NCBI RefSeq assembly: GCF_900105255.1
Contig: NZ_LT629763.1
Coordinates: forward strand, 2,728,001 to 2,792,000
Reading direction: 5' to 3'
Length of the DNA stretch: 64,000 nucleotides
DNA from: Halopseudomonas sabulinigri
GTDB taxonomy: Bacteria; Pseudomonadota; Gammaproteobacteria; Pseudomonadales; Pseudomonadaceae
The notes beneath the pieces are model-generated. The model was given only the letters and a program-made list of their open reading frames with translations. It did no database searches and was not told the origin of the DNA. How positions within the stretch are numbered: position 1 is the stretch's first letter; each line of letters begins with the position of its first letter. The translations under genes and the position numbers were made by a program. This document shows, piece by piece, positions 1-9,496 of this stretch.

Positions 1-1
1 G

Positions 2-376
2 CTGGCCTGTACCGCCCTGTTGTGGGGGAACCGCCTGCTGCCGGTGACCTTGGGTGAGCGCGAGACCTGGGAGCTGCGGGTGTTCTTTGGTAGCTGGCTG
101 CTGGCGCTGCTGCATGCACGCGTGCGCCCGCCACTGCCGGCCTGGACCGAACAGCTGGCGCTGACAGGACTGTTGTTGCTGGCGTTGCCCTTGCTTGATC
201 TGCTCTGCACGCGGGAATCGCTGGATAGCCTGCGCCTCGGCGTAGACGCCGGCGCGGCCGCCCTGGGGGCGACGCTGCTGTGGGCGAGCTTCCGCGTGGC
301 CTCACGCCCGGTAGTGGATACCACCACGGCTCGGCGCGGCAATGCCCGGGCGGCGGCCAGGGGCGTCACGCCATGA
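2..376 (+). CDS. PepSY-associated membrane protein, C-terminal part (cut by window edge)
   Basis: The reading frame is open from the first bases of the window, so this is the 3' end of a longer gene. The visible 124 residues hold three hydrophobic segments separated by short polar loops and end in a basic Ala/Arg-rich tail. Its stop overlaps the start of the DUF3325 gene (ATGA). In Pseudomonas, a PepSY-TM protein followed by a DUF3325 protein is a common part of siderophore-uptake operons, and this supports the call. The fragment has no diagnostic motif of its own, so the assignment rests on context and hydrophobicity. The inferred role is at the inner membrane in iron-siderophore handling, perhaps reduction. 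Confidence 0.55.
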   Translation: MACTALLWGNRLLPVTLGERETWELRVFFGSWLLALLHARVRPPLPAWTEQLALTGLLLLALPLLDLLCTRESLDSLRLGVDAGAAALGATLLWASFRVASRPVVDTTTARRGNARAAARGVTP

Positions 377-708
377 GCCTGAGTCTGCTTGGCCTCGCCC
401 TGGCGCTTACCTACAGCGGCATGCTCGCCTTATGTCTGGCCATGGAGCGGCACTGGAAGCAGCTTGCCGCCGGCTGGCCGGCCAGTTGGCGCCGTGCCTG
501 TCGGCCACTGGGCTGTCTGTTGCTGTTGCTCGCCTGCTATCTGATGAGGCAGCTATGGCCGCCGGCCATGGCCTGGGTAGCCTGGCTAGGTTTGATGTCG
601 CTGAGCGGCGCCAGCCTGCTGTTCCTGCTGCCCTACGCACCCCGCCTGGTGCTCGGGCTACCGCTGTTAGCCGCGCTGCTAGCGGGGTTGAGTACACTCT
701 GGTCGTGA
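373..708 (+). CDS. DUF3325 family membrane protein
   Basis: A 111-residue protein with three or four hydrophobic helices (about residues 3-22, 48-66, 70-88 and 92-110) and a short basic loop. Size and layout match DUF3325 proteins, small inner-membrane proteins encoded beside PepSY proteins and TonB-dependent siderophore receptors. It is translationally coupled to the upstream gene by a 4-base ATGA overlap. No catalytic residues are evident and its biochemical role is unknown. A longer upstream start at 280 would lie inside the preceding gene and lacks support. Confidence 0.65.
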   Translation: MSLSLLGLALALTYSGMLALCLAMERHWKQLAAGWPASWRRACRPLGCLLLLLACYLMRQLWPPAMAWVAWLGLMSLSGASLLFLLPYAPRLVLGLPLLAALLAGLSTLWS

Positions 709-805
709 CCGGTGAGTGGTGCCTTAGCCTGGCCGGTTGAACCTGGCCGCTGAGGTCGCCAGCACCTTTGGTCATGCGGTGGCTGGCCTTTGTGCGCGCG
801 CCCTG

Positions 806-824
806 TATAATGCGAATCGTTCAC
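806..824 (+). promoter_or_regulatory. Fur box upstream of the TonB receptor
   Basis: Positions 806-824 match the 19-base consensus GATAATGATAATCATTATC at 13 positions by eye. The site includes TATAAT (806-811), which could be the -10 element. It lies about 70 bases before the receptor start, where iron-bound Fur would block transcription. Confidence 0.7.
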
Positions 825-892
825 ATTATTAATGATTCTGCTGTTGCGGTTTGGCCTCGGCTGAATCCGCACGCCATTCAGAGAGCCGCCCT

Positions 893-3082
893 ATGAGTCC
901 TTCCCTCGTGTTCAAGCGCACCGCGCTGTCGCTTGCCCTGTCTTCCGTGTTTGTCAGTGCGCTGACCCAGGCGCAGGAAGTCGATGAGCAAACCACTGAT
1001 GCTGTCGAGCTGCCTTCCATGACCGTCAGCGCCAGCGCTGACGCCTCGGCCGATGGCCTGCCCCCGGCTTATGCTGGTGGCCAGGTGGCGGCGGGGTCGC
1101 GGGTGGGCATTCTGGGCAACCAGGACTACATGGAAACGCCCTTCACCACCACCAGTTACACGCAGACGCTGATTCAGGATCAGCAGGCTGCGAGTATTGG
1201 TGACGTGTTGTTGAACGACCCTGCGGTGCGGGTGGCGCGCGGCTTCGGTAACTTCCAGCAGGTGTATATGGTGCGCGGTCTGCCGATCTTCTCGGACGAT
1301 ATCAGCTATAACGGCCTTTACGGCCTGCTGCCACGCCAGTACATGGGCACCGAGTTTGTCGAGCGGGTTGAAGTGCTGCGCGGGGCCAATGCCTTTCTCA
1401 ATGGTGCTGCGCCGGGTGGCAGCGGCTTGGGTGGGGCGATCAACATCGTGCCCAAGCGCGCACCCAACGAGGACTTGAACGAGGTTACTGCGGGCGTACG
1501 CTCCGGCGGTCAGTACTACACCGCCGGTGACTTTGGCCGCCGGTTCGCCGACGATCGCATCGGTGTGCGCCTGAATATGGCGCGTCGCGATGGCGATGTG
1601 GCAGTGGATGGCGAGTCCGGCGAGCTGGGTCTGTTGGCGCTGGGCGCCGATTATCGCGGCGACAACCTGCGCATTTCCGCCGACCTGGGTTATCAGAACC
1701 ACGAGGTGGACGCTGGCCAGCCGAATATCACCATTGGTGCCGGCGTACCTGTGCCCTCCGCGCCTGACGCCGATAAAAGTGTGGCGCAGAGCTGGACCTA
1801 CTCCAACGCCGAGGACACCTTTGGCACCCTGCGCGCTGAATACGACTTCAACGACTACGTGACCGGCTGGCTGGCCGGCGGTGTGCGCACCAGCGAGGAA
1901 GAGGGCAACTTCGCCAATCCGACCGTTATCAATACTGCGGGCGACACCAACGCCTACCGCTTCTACAACGTGCGCGAAGACGAGGTAGTCACCGGCGACA
2001 TGGGGCTGCGGTTCCGTTTTGATACTGGCCCGGTCAGCCATCAGTTGACCACCTCGGCCTCGACCTACGAGATGAAATCAGCGAACGCGTGGGGCGCCTC
2101 CAGCTTCGCTACCCGCGAGGTGCTGGGCAATATCAATAACCCGTTCGACAGCGCACAGCCCGCCGCAACTGCGGCCGGCGCCGGCTCGCTCAGCGACCCG
2201 GAAGTCACCGAGCGGACCCGCACCAGCAGTTACGCCATCGCTGACACCCTGGGTTTCATGGATGATCGCCTGCTGGTCACGCTGGGCGCCCGTCAGCAGA
2301 ACATCGCCACCTACAGCTACGCCTACGCAGATGGTTCACGTACCGCCTCTTACGATGATGATGCCATCACGCCGATTGCTGGCGTGGTCTATCGCGTCAC
2401 CCCTGAAGTGTCTGCCTACGCCAACTACATCGAAGGCCTGGTCAAGGGCGATGTCGCGCCCACCACCTCTGGTGGTGCCCCGGTCACCAACGGCGGTGAG
2501 GCGCTGGAGCCCTACGTCACCCGCCAGGCCGAGCTGGGCGTGAAGTACGATGGTGGCCGTCTGGGCGGTAGCCTGGGCGTGTTCCAGAGCCGCAGGCCGG
2601 TAGCGGGTGTGGACGCTAGCAACACCTATGGCGTGGTTGGTAAGCAGCGTTACCGTGGTTTGGAATTCAGCGCCTTTGGTCAGGCCACCAATGACCTGAC
2701 GGTACTGGGTGGTGTGAGCCTGCTCGACACCGAGCTGAACGGCAACGAAGGTATCGGCGCACCAGAATTGCAGGCCAGTGTCGGACTCGACTATCTGGTC
2801 CCCGGCGTCGACGGCCTGGCCTTTGACGGTCGCATGATCTACACCAGCGAGCAGTACATCGATGCCGCCAACACTCGTGATATTCCATCCTGGACGCGCT
2901 TCGATCTGGGTGCGCGTTACAGCATGCTGATCAATGACGCGCAGGAGCTGACGCTGCGTGCGCGGGTCGAGAACGTCGCCAATCGCGATTACTGGGCCTC
3001 GGCCGGTGGCTACCCCGGTTCCGGTTATCTGACGGTAGGCGCGCCGCGCACCCTGGTGGTGTCTACTACGCTGGATTTCTAA
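893..3082 (+). CDS. TonB-dependent siderophore receptor
   Basis: A 729-residue outer-membrane receptor. The N-terminus is a signal peptide with a basic start, a hydrophobic core and a likely cut after ALTQAQ. A plug domain follows (about residues 90-205: IGDVLLNDPAVRV, YMVRGLPIF, VERVEVLRGANAFLNG, GGAINIVPKR), then a beta-barrel ending in the terminal phenylalanine typical of barrel proteins (TTLDF). The ATG at 893 is chosen because it begins the signal peptide; the frame extends upstream to 851 without one. A Fur box precedes it. The siderophore cannot be told from sequence. The gene is monocistronic, followed by a strong terminator; the PepSY and DUF3325 genes upstream have no receptor of their own inside the window. 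Confidence 0.92.
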   Translation: MSPSLVFKRTALSLALSSVFVSALTQAQEVDEQTTDAVELPSMTVSASADASADGLPPAYAGGQVAAGSRVGILGNQDYMETPFTTTSYTQTLIQDQQAASIGDVLLNDPAVRVARGFGNFQQVYMVRGLPIFSDDISYNGLYGLLPRQYMGTEFVERVEVLRGANAFLNGAAPGGSGLGGAINIVPKRAPNEDLNEVTAGVRSGGQYYTAGDFGRRFADDRIGVRLNMARRDGDVAVDGESGELGLLALGADYRGDNLRISADLGYQNHEVDAGQPNITIGAGVPVPSAPDADKSVAQSWTYSNAEDTFGTLRAEYDFNDYVTGWLAGGVRTSEEEGNFANPTVINTAGDTNAYRFYNVREDEVVTGDMGLRFRFDTGPVSHQLTTSASTYEMKSANAWGASSFATREVLGNINNPFDSAQPAATAAGAGSLSDPEVTERTRTSSYAIADTLGFMDDRLLVTLGARQQNIATYSYAYADGSRTASYDDDAITPIAGVVYRVTPEVSAYANYIEGLVKGDVAPTTSGGAPVTNGGEALEPYVTRQAELGVKYDGGRLGGSLGVFQSRRPVAGVDASNTYGVVGKQRYRGLEFSAFGQATNDLTVLGGVSLLDTELNGNEGIGAPELQASVGLDYLVPGVDGLAFDGRMIYTSEQYIDAANTRDIPSWTRFDLGARYSMLINDAQELTLRARVENVANRDYWASAGGYPGSGYLTVGAPRTLVVSTTLDF

Positions 3083-3120
3083 ACCACCGCGGACACCTCA
3101 GCGGCGCTGAAACAGAGCGA

Positions 3121-3182
3121 AAAAAAGGCCGGAGAAGCCGATTTATCCTGGATAAATCGTGCTCCCCGGCCTTTTTCTTTTT
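3121..3182 (+). terminator. Bidirectional terminator after the TonB receptor
   Basis: A long hairpin: AAAAAGGCCGG (3122-3132) pairs with CCGGCCTTTTT (3166-3175), and an inner stem pairs ATTTATC with GATAAAT (3141-3157). A T-rich tail follows on the plus strand and an A-tract precedes it, so it can also stop minus-strand transcripts. Confidence 0.85.
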
Positions 3183-3258
3183 AGCGCCACGCCGATCGGC
3201 GCTTTGCTCAATAGCAAAACCAGGGCGGGCGACCTTTGGCCGCCCGCTTTATTCTCGC

Positions 3259-4347
3259 TCAGTAACGCTCAAGCCAGTGCGCGTAGGGCGCCGGCAGCGT
3301 CCACGATGGCTTGTCGATCTTCAGCTCGCGAGCGGCGTAATAGGCCCAATGCGGGTTGGCCAGATGCGCCTTGCCGACCATTACCAGGTCCAGCTGGCCG
3401 TCCTGCACGGCTTGTTCGGCAATATGAGGTTCGCCAAAGCCCCATGCCGAGGACACCGGTACACCCGCTTCATCACGCACGCGCTTGGCAATCGGGCCCA
3501 TAAAAGCAGGACCCCACGGAATCTTCGCGGTCGGGATGTTGAAGCCCATGCTCACGCTCATCATATCCATACCGCCGGCCTTGAATTGGCGAGTCAGGTC
3601 GATGGATTCGGCCATGGTCTGCTCGTCGTTACCGTCGAACTCGATCACGCCGAAACGGATGGTCAGCGGCAGGTGCTCCGGCCAAACTTCACGTACCGCA
3701 GCCAGGGTTTCGCGCAGGAAACGTCCGCGGTTATCGGCGTTCCCGCCGTAGGCATCAGTGCGCTGGTTGGCGTGTGGCGAGAAGAAACTCTGCGCCAGAT
3801 AGCCGTGGGCGAAGTGCAGCTCCAGCCATTCAAAGCCGACCGCCAGGGCGCGGCGTGCGGCAGCCACGAAGTCGGCCTTGACCCTTTCAATATCCTGCAG
3901 CGTCATCGCTTCCGGCACCTTGGGTAGATGCGCACCGAAAGGCACGGCAGAAGGCGCGATGGTTTGCCAACCGCGTGGGTCGTCATTGGCGATGTGGTCG
4001 TCTCCTTCCCAGGGGCGGTTGGCGCTGGCCTTGCGGCCGGCGTGGGCGATCTGGATGCCTGGCACTGAGCCGTGCGCCTTGATGGCCTTGACTACCGGAA
4101 TGAATGCGTCGGCGAGCTGATCGTTCCAGATACCAGCGCAGGCCGGCGTAATTCGGCCCTCCGGTGCGACCGCGGTCGCCTCAACAATCACTAGGCCGGC
4201 GCCACCGCGGGCCATGCCGGTGTAGTTGGCCAGGTGCCAATCGTTGATCAGCCCGTCGGTGGCCGAGTACTGGCACATGGGCGGCACAGCGATGCGGTTG
4301 CGCAGGGTGATATCTTTGAGTGAGAAGGGTTGAAACAGTGCAGACAT
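3259..4347 (-). CDS. xenA: NADH:flavin oxidoreductase / xenobiotic reductase XenA-like
   Basis: A 362-residue old yellow enzyme with an FMN-binding TIM barrel that uses NAD(P)H to reduce activated C=C bonds or nitro compounds. It closely follows what I know of Pseudomonas putida XenA: the start MSALFxPxxLKDxTLRNRI, the flavin-tuning cysteine at residue 25 (PPMCQY), IQIAHAGRKAS, ELHFAHGYL with the paired active-site histidine region, RFG, and the C-terminal PAPYAHWLERY. It is transcribed divergently from a small ArsR-type regulator, with 90 bases between them carrying repeated TTGGAA elements, so control by that regulator is likely. The physiological substrate is unknown. Confidence 0.9.
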   Translation of the reverse strand: MSALFQPFSLKDITLRNRIAVPPMCQYSATDGLINDWHLANYTGMARGGAGLVIVEATAVAPEGRITPACAGIWNDQLADAFIPVVKAIKAHGSVPGIQIAHAGRKASANRPWEGDDHIANDDPRGWQTIAPSAVPFGAHLPKVPEAMTLQDIERVKADFVAAARRALAVGFEWLELHFAHGYLAQSFFSPHANQRTDAYGGNADNRGRFLRETLAAVREVWPEHLPLTIRFGVIEFDGNDEQTMAESIDLTRQFKAGGMDMMSVSMGFNIPTAKIPWGPAFMGPIAKRVRDEAGVPVSSAWGFGEPHIAEQAVQDGQLDLVMVGKAHLANPHWAYYAARELKIDKPSWTLPAPYAHWLERY

Positions 4348-4356
4348 GGAAACTCC

Positions 4357-4410
4357 AATAACGTTGGAAAAGCCGTAGCGGGCTTGTTTAGTTGTTCGAT
4401 AATATTGGAA
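4357..4410. promoter_or_regulatory. Candidate operator: repeated ATAAYRTTGGAA elements
   Basis: The divergent xenA / ArsR intergenic region holds two 12-base direct copies, ATAACGTTGGAA (ending at 4369) and ATAATATTGGAA (4399-4410), identical at 10 of 12 positions. The first copy is also part of a short inverted repeat, TCCAA-N5-TTGGA (4354-4368). Position and repetition suggest binding sites for the adjacent ArsR-type regulator; this is inference. Confidence 0.5.
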
Positions 4411-4437
4411 CTATGGATCATAAGTAAAGCCTTGTGT

Positions 4438-4761
4438 ATGATTCGCCCCATGCGACCTTTCAAACATCCCCCGATAAGTGACTTCAGCCTTGAGCGCGTG
4501 CTCTATGCGCTGAGCGACCCGGTGCGCCTGGAAGTGGTACAGCGTCTGTCTGAAGTGGAGGAGGCCAGCTGTGGCGAGCTGGATGGCGGCCGGCCCAAAT
4601 CCAGCATGTCGCATCATTTTCGCGTGCTGCGCGATGCCGGGCTGGTGTGCACCAAGGGCGTTGGCACGACGCACATGAACTCGCTGCGCCGCCGTGAGCT
4701 GGATGAGCGTTTTCCTGGCCTGTTGGCGGCGATATTGGCGCAGCACGGGCGTCAGCAGTAG
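4438..4761 (+). CDS. ArsR-family winged-helix transcriptional regulator
   Basis: A 107-residue protein with the compact ArsR fold: an early helix (RVLYALSDPVRLEVVQRL), a recognition region (SSMSHHFRVLRDAGLV) and a wing (KGVGTTHMNSLR). There is no CxC metal-binding motif in the third helix, and only one cysteine in each of two separate places, so it is probably not an arsenic or zinc sensor. Starts are possible at 4438 or 4450 and the ribosome site is weak for both. It is divergent from the ene-reductase gene, and the likely job is repressing that gene until a reactive compound appears. Confidence 0.8.
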   Translation: MIRPMRPFKHPPISDFSLERVLYALSDPVRLEVVQRLSEVEEASCGELDGGRPKSSMSHHFRVLRDAGLVCTKGVGTTHMNSLRRRELDERFPGLLAAILAQHGRQQ

Positions 4762-4851
4762 CGCGCTGTCTTGCCGCGCGGCTTTACCGACCGTTGAAGT
4801 CGAGCTATGGTTCTCCGGTAATGGCAGGGCGCCATTGTGGAGGACTCATGG

Positions 4852-5526
4852 ATGGCCCGTATTCAGCGCACCGCGCTCTTTTCCGATCTGCTGATCCTGC
4901 TTGGGCGCCTGCCCTGGTGGATCAATCTGGTATTTGCCCTGTTGAGCTGGCTGTTGCTTCACCCCTTTGCCAGTAGTGCGCTGCCAGTACTTGGCCGTGT
5001 AGAAGCCGGCGGCGCTCTCACCGACTCCCTGTTTCGCCAATTGGCTCGCTTCGCTCAGTACCTGTTGCCGCTCGGCTTTTGCACTGTGGCCTTGGTCGCG
5101 CTGGGCTATCGCGTGGCACAGCATCGGCAAATGCGCTCAAGGCCGGCGCTGGCGCCGGCGGCGCTGTTGCAGAGTATGCAGTGGCCGGCGTTCCGGCTGC
5201 TGCTGGAACAGGCCTTTCGCAGCAAGGGCTATCGCGTGCTCGGTAACACGCTGGCCGGCACCGACGGCAGTTGCGACCTGCTGTTGCAACAGGCCGGTGA
5301 GCGCTATCTGGTGCACTGCCGTTATTGGCAGGCCCGGCGGTTGAAAGTGGCGCCTCTGCGCGAATTCTTTGCCCGCGTGGTGAGTGAGGGGGCCGCCGGT
5401 GGTGTTGTGGTGACCAAGGGCGAGTTCAGCGCTGAGGCAAGGGCCTTTGCCGCCGAGCGACAGCTTGAACTGGTCGATGGCACTCGTTTGCAGCGCTGGG
5501 TAGCGGTCAGCCGCAAGCGGGTCTAG
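4852..5526 (+). CDS. Membrane-anchored Mrr-like restriction-endonuclease-fold protein
   Basis: A 224-residue protein. Two transmembrane helices (about residues 15-35 and 60-85) are followed by a cytoplasmic domain with the Mrr-type core: a helix [16 protein letters not shown], then [20 protein letters not shown] and [11 protein letters not shown]. In active Mrr-like nucleases the third part usually reads QCK; here the lysine position is arginine, so cleavage activity is doubtful. The start at 4852 has GGAGGA seven bases upstream. The gene converges on modC, the two sharing one CTAG (5523-5526) as stop codons. No methylase or other restriction gene is nearby, which argues against a classical restriction system. 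Confidence 0.65.
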   Translation: MARIQRTALFSDLLILLGRLPWWINLVFALLSWLLLHPFASSALPVLGRVEAGGALTDSLFRQLARFAQYLLPLGFCTVALVALGYRVAQHRQMRSRPALAPAALLQSMQWPAFRLLLEQAFRSKGYRVLGNTLAGTDGSCDLLLQQAGERYLVHCRYWQARRLKVAPLREFFARVVSEGAAGGVVVTKGEFSAEARAFAAERQLELVDGTRLQRWVAVSRKRV

Positions 5527-6599
5527 CCCAGCAACGCCACTGCTTTGATCTGCGCCCACAGCGCCTGTCCTGGTTGCAACCCGAGTTGATCGCTGGAGTA
5601 GCGGGTAATCCGCGCCAGCAGCGCGCTGCCCTGCATATCCAGTTGTACCAGCAGATGGGCCGGGTTGTCGGCGGCGGCCACCGCCATTACGCGTACCGGC
5701 AGCAGGTTGAGAATGCTGCTGTGCTGTGGCTGTTGCAAACTCAGGCTGACATCGCGCGCCTGTACCCGTAACCGCAGTGGCTGACCGTACGCGATTGGCT
5801 GATGTGCAACACGCAGGCGCAGGTCGCTGTGTGGCAGCCGCAGACTGAGCAGCTGATAGTCGCGGTCATACTCGGCGGCCGTGCCGTCGATCACCACGCT
5901 GGCGTCATCGCCCTGCGCCAGCGGCAGATCGAGGCGCGGTAGCATTGCCTGCAGCGGGCCACTGGCCAGTGCCCGGCCGCTGTCGAGCAGAACCAGATGA
6001 TCAGCCAAGCGTATGACCTCATCCAGCGCGTGACTGACGTACAGGATGGGGATATCCAGCTCGCCGTGCAGACGCTCCAGGTACGGCAGGATGTCGGCCT
6101 TGCGCGGAGCGTCCAGCGCACTCAGCGGCTCGTCGAGCAGGAGTATCCGCGGGCTGGTCAGTAATGCGCGAGCGATGCCCACGCGCTGGCGTTCGCCGCC
6201 GGACAGGTGCTGCGGCATGCGTTGCAGCAGGTCTTCGAGGCCGAGCAGCGCGACCGCCTGTTGTTGCTGCAAACGGCGGCCAGCGGCGGCGATGCGTTTC
6301 AGGCCAAAGCGAAGATTGTCTTGGACCGACAGGTGGGCAAACAGGCTCGCCTCCTGAAAGACGTAGCCGAGAGCGCGCTTGTGGGTTGGCACAAACCGCT
6401 TGCGCGCGCTGTCCTGCCAGCAGTCGTCACCCAGCGTCAGTTTGCCTTCCGGCGCCTGGGCCAGCCCCGCAATACAGCGCAGCAGGCTGGTTTTGCCGGA
6501 CCCCGAGGGGCCGAATAGTGCCGTCACGCCGCGTGCCGGCAGCTCAAGGTCGACATCCAGCGTGAAGCTGTCCAGCGGCAGACGAAAGCGCGCGTGCAT
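5523..6599 (-). CDS. modC: Molybdate ABC transporter ATP-binding protein ModC
   Basis: A 358-residue ATPase of the molybdate importer. The ABC domain shows Walker A (GPSGSGKTS), the Q-loop ([14 protein letters not shown]), the signature [16 protein letters not shown], Walker B ([12 protein letters not shown]) and the switch histidine (YVSHALDE). A C-terminal Mop/TOBE domain (about residues 285-358, [11 protein letters not shown]...) is the regulatory molybdate-binding part typical of ModC. The start at 6599 is preferred; an upstream extension to 6779 would run into modB. Last gene of modABC, 10 bases after modB. Confidence 0.95.
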   Translation of the reverse strand: MHARFRLPLDSFTLDVDLELPARGVTALFGPSGSGKTSLLRCIAGLAQAPEGKLTLGDDCWQDSARKRFVPTHKRALGYVFQEASLFAHLSVQDNLRFGLKRIAAAGRRLQQQQAVALLGLEDLLQRMPQHLSGGERQRVGIARALLTSPRILLLDEPLSALDAPRKADILPYLERLHGELDIPILYVSHALDEVIRLADHLVLLDSGRALASGPLQAMLPRLDLPLAQGDDASVVIDGTAAEYDRDYQLLSLRLPHSDLRLRVAHQPIAYGQPLRLRVQARDVSLSLQQPQHSSILNLLPVRVMAVAAADNPAHLLVQLDMQGSALLARITRYSSDQLGLQPGQALWAQIKAVALLG

Positions 6600-6609
6600 G
6601 GTGTTCACC

Positions 6610-7287
6610 TCAGTTGAGCATGCGGCTGCGCCCGCGACTTTGCAGGGTGAGCAGGATGGCGAAAGAAAACACCAGCATGCCGGCAGCCAGCCAGTGTGCC
6701 TGCACGTATTCCATGGCCTCGACGTGGTTGAATATCTGCACGGAGACCACGCGGGTCTGATCGGGAATGTTGCCGCCAATCATCAAAACCACGCCAAATT
6801 CGCCGATCGTGTGGGCAAAGCCCAGTACGCTAGCGGTGATCAGGCCGGGGCGGGCGAGCGGCAGGGCGACATGCACGAAGCGGTCAAACGGACCAGCGCG
6901 CAGTGTGGCGGCGACCTCCAGCGGCCGCTCGCCCATGGCCTCAAAGGCGTTCTGGATTGGCTGCACCACGAACGGCAGGGAATAGAACAGCGAACCGACC
7001 ACCAGCCCGCTGAAGGTAAACGCCAGGGTGCCCAGGCCCAGACTCTGGGTCAGCGCTCCGACCGGGCCCTGCGGGCCCATGGCAACCAGCAGGTAGAAGC
7101 CGATCACCGTCGGCGGCAGTACCAGCGGCATGGCCACCAGGGCACCGACCGGCCTTTTCAGCCAGCTGCGGGTGCGGGCCAGCCACCAGGCCAGCGGCGT
7201 GCCGAGCAACAGCAGTAGGGCGGTGGTCAGGCTGGCCAGTTGCAGGGTCAGCCAGATGGCGGCAAGGTCGGCGGCAGATAGCGGCAT
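6610..7287 (-). CDS. modB: Molybdate ABC transporter permease ModB
   Basis: A 225-residue inner-membrane permease with about five transmembrane helices and the cytoplasmic EAA loop ([25 protein letters not shown]) that docks on ModC. N-terminal motifs [12 protein letters not shown] and [15 protein letters not shown] are characteristic of ModB. Full length, placed between modA and modC in the usual order, with 12 bases to modA. Confidence 0.95.
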   Translation of the reverse strand: MPLSAADLAAIWLTLQLASLTTALLLLLGTPLAWWLARTRSWLKRPVGALVAMPLVLPPTVIGFYLLVAMGPQGPVGALTQSLGLGTLAFTFSGLVVGSLFYSLPFVVQPIQNAFEAMGERPLEVAATLRAGPFDRFVHVALPLARPGLITASVLGFAHTIGEFGVVLMIGGNIPDQTRVVSVQIFNHVEAMEYVQAHWLAAGMLVFSFAILLTLQSRGRSRMLN

Positions 7288-7299
7288 CTGGCAGCGTGC

Positions 7300-8110
<811 letters not shown>

Positions 8111-8158
8111 AATGGCAAGCCCGGTGTGCCGCATCTCGGATAACAGGACAGCATCAGT

Positions 8159-8920
8159 ATGAAACTCGAAGGACAGCTCTGGTTCGCCCATGAGGGCCGG
8201 AATCTGGCAGGGCAGGGGCGTATTGAGCTACTGCAACAGATAGCGCAAACCGGCTCAATCAGCCAGGCCGCCAAGGCCGTCGGCATGAGCTATAAAACCG
8301 CCTGGGACGCGGTCGATGCGATGAACAAGGCTACCGGCTCGCCGTTGGTCGAGCGCTCCGTGGGTGGCAAGGGCGGTGGCGGTACGCGGCTGACGGCGCA
8401 GGGTGCAGAGCTGGTGGCGGCATTTCAGCGCTATCAGCAGGAGCACCAGACGTTTTTGCAGCGCCTGAGCGAAGACAGCAGCTTGCAACCCTATTTGCAG
8501 GTAATGAACCGTCTGCGCCTGCGCACCAGCGCGCGCAATCAACTGTACGCGCGGGTAGTCCGACTTGAAGCGCAGGATATGAACGACCGCATCACCCTGC
8601 AGCTCGATGGCGGCCAGCAATTGCTGGCGCTGATCACCCACGCCAGCACCGAGCGACTGGGCCTCAGCCAAGGCGCCGAAGTCTTTGCGCTGATCAAGGC
8701 GCCTTGGGTGCGTATCGCGCAAGCGCATGACAGCGAGAACCGGCTTGAAGGCACAGTTATGCAAGCGCAGCACAGCGGCAACAGCGCGGAGCTACAGGTG
8801 CAGCTAGCGGATGGGCCGCTGTTGGTCGCTTCGCTGAGCCAGGGCCAGCCGTTGCCGAAAATGGGTGAGTCAATCAGCCTGTGGGTTGAGCCAGAGCAGA
8901 TTATTCTCTGTGCGGTATGA
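8159..8920 (+). CDS. modE: Molybdate-responsive transcriptional regulator ModE
   Basis: A 253-residue regulator. The N-terminal LysR-like winged helix (about residues 20-115) has GSISQAAKAVGMSYKTAWDAVDAMN and the glycine-rich GGKGGGGTRLT wing typical of ModE. Two Mop (molbindin) repeats follow (about 120-185, SARNQLYARVV, and 195-253, NRLEGTVMQAQ), which bind molybdate at the dimer interface. Divergent from modABC across a ModE operator. Full length with both Mop domains. Confidence 0.95.
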   Translation: MKLEGQLWFAHEGRNLAGQGRIELLQQIAQTGSISQAAKAVGMSYKTAWDAVDAMNKATGSPLVERSVGGKGGGGTRLTAQGAELVAAFQRYQQEHQTFLQRLSEDSSLQPYLQVMNRLRLRTSARNQLYARVVRLEAQDMNDRITLQLDGGQQLLALITHASTERLGLSQGAEVFALIKAPWVRIAQAHDSENRLEGTVMQAQHSGNSAELQVQLADGPLLVASLSQGQPLPKMGESISLWVEPEQIILCAV

Positions 8921-8952
8921 CTCTTCGCTGTTCAATCCAGGAGCTAACCCGA

Positions 8953-9471
8953 ATGACCTCAGATATTCGCGCTCAAAAACAGGCCGGCGCCAACCATCAC
9001 CTGCGCTTTCATCGCGCCAGCCTGCATCTGGGCTAGGTTTTCGGTGATGGCTGGTTTGCGTTGAAGGCAGAGGCCTTTGCGCGCTTTTTTGGTACGCCGG
9101 TTTTTCTGCTAGCTCAAACGTTGATTGTGGCGCTGTGGATTGGCGTCAACGCCAGCGGGCTGATGCAGTTTGATTTGTATCCCTTCATCTTGCTCAACCT
9201 GGCGTTCAGCCTGCAGGCGGCCTATGCGGCGCCGTTGATCTTGCTGGCGCAGACCCGTCAGGCGGATCGCGACAAGGCATTGGCGCAGGCGGACGCGCAG
9301 CACCGTGAGGCGCTGGCCGAGGCTGCGGCGCAACAGGCCGACAAGATGCTGGTGCTGATGCAGCAGAACACGCGGCTAACCGAACTGACGCACCAGCTCA
9401 GTGAGCGGATCGAAGCCTTGACGCTGGAAATCCACAGTGGCGTGGTTCGCGGTGTGAAACCACAGGCCTGA
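8953..9471 (+). pseudogene. DUF1003 family membrane protein interrupted by an in-frame TAG
   Basis: The gene appears to start at the ATG at 8953 (GGAG nine bases upstream). Codons 1-27 encode NHHLRFHRASLHLG, which resembles the normal DUF1003 N-terminus; TAG at 9034-9036 (codon 28) then interrupts the frame. The same frame continues directly with VFGDGWFALKAEAFARFFGTP and the conserved membrane part (LIVALWIGVNASGL, LYPFILLNLAFSLQAAYAAPLILLAQTRQADRDK), two transmembrane helices and a C-terminal coiled coil. A TTG at 9061 could restart translation and give a 136-residue product that keeps both helices. A single CAG-to-TAG change would explain the break. Recent pseudogene, restart or sequencing error cannot be separated here. 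Confidence 0.75.
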
Positions 9472-9496
9472 ACCTCGCGCGCCGCCAGGACGAAGA

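Noticed and set aside
878-2041. A 387-codon open frame on the minus strand opposite the TonB receptor
   Set aside because: Overlaps signal peptide and plug of a clear receptor gene; composition is that of a shadow frame.
4852-5526. A restriction-modification system
   Set aside because: Only a single Mrr-like gene with an altered active site; no methylase or specificity gene nearby.
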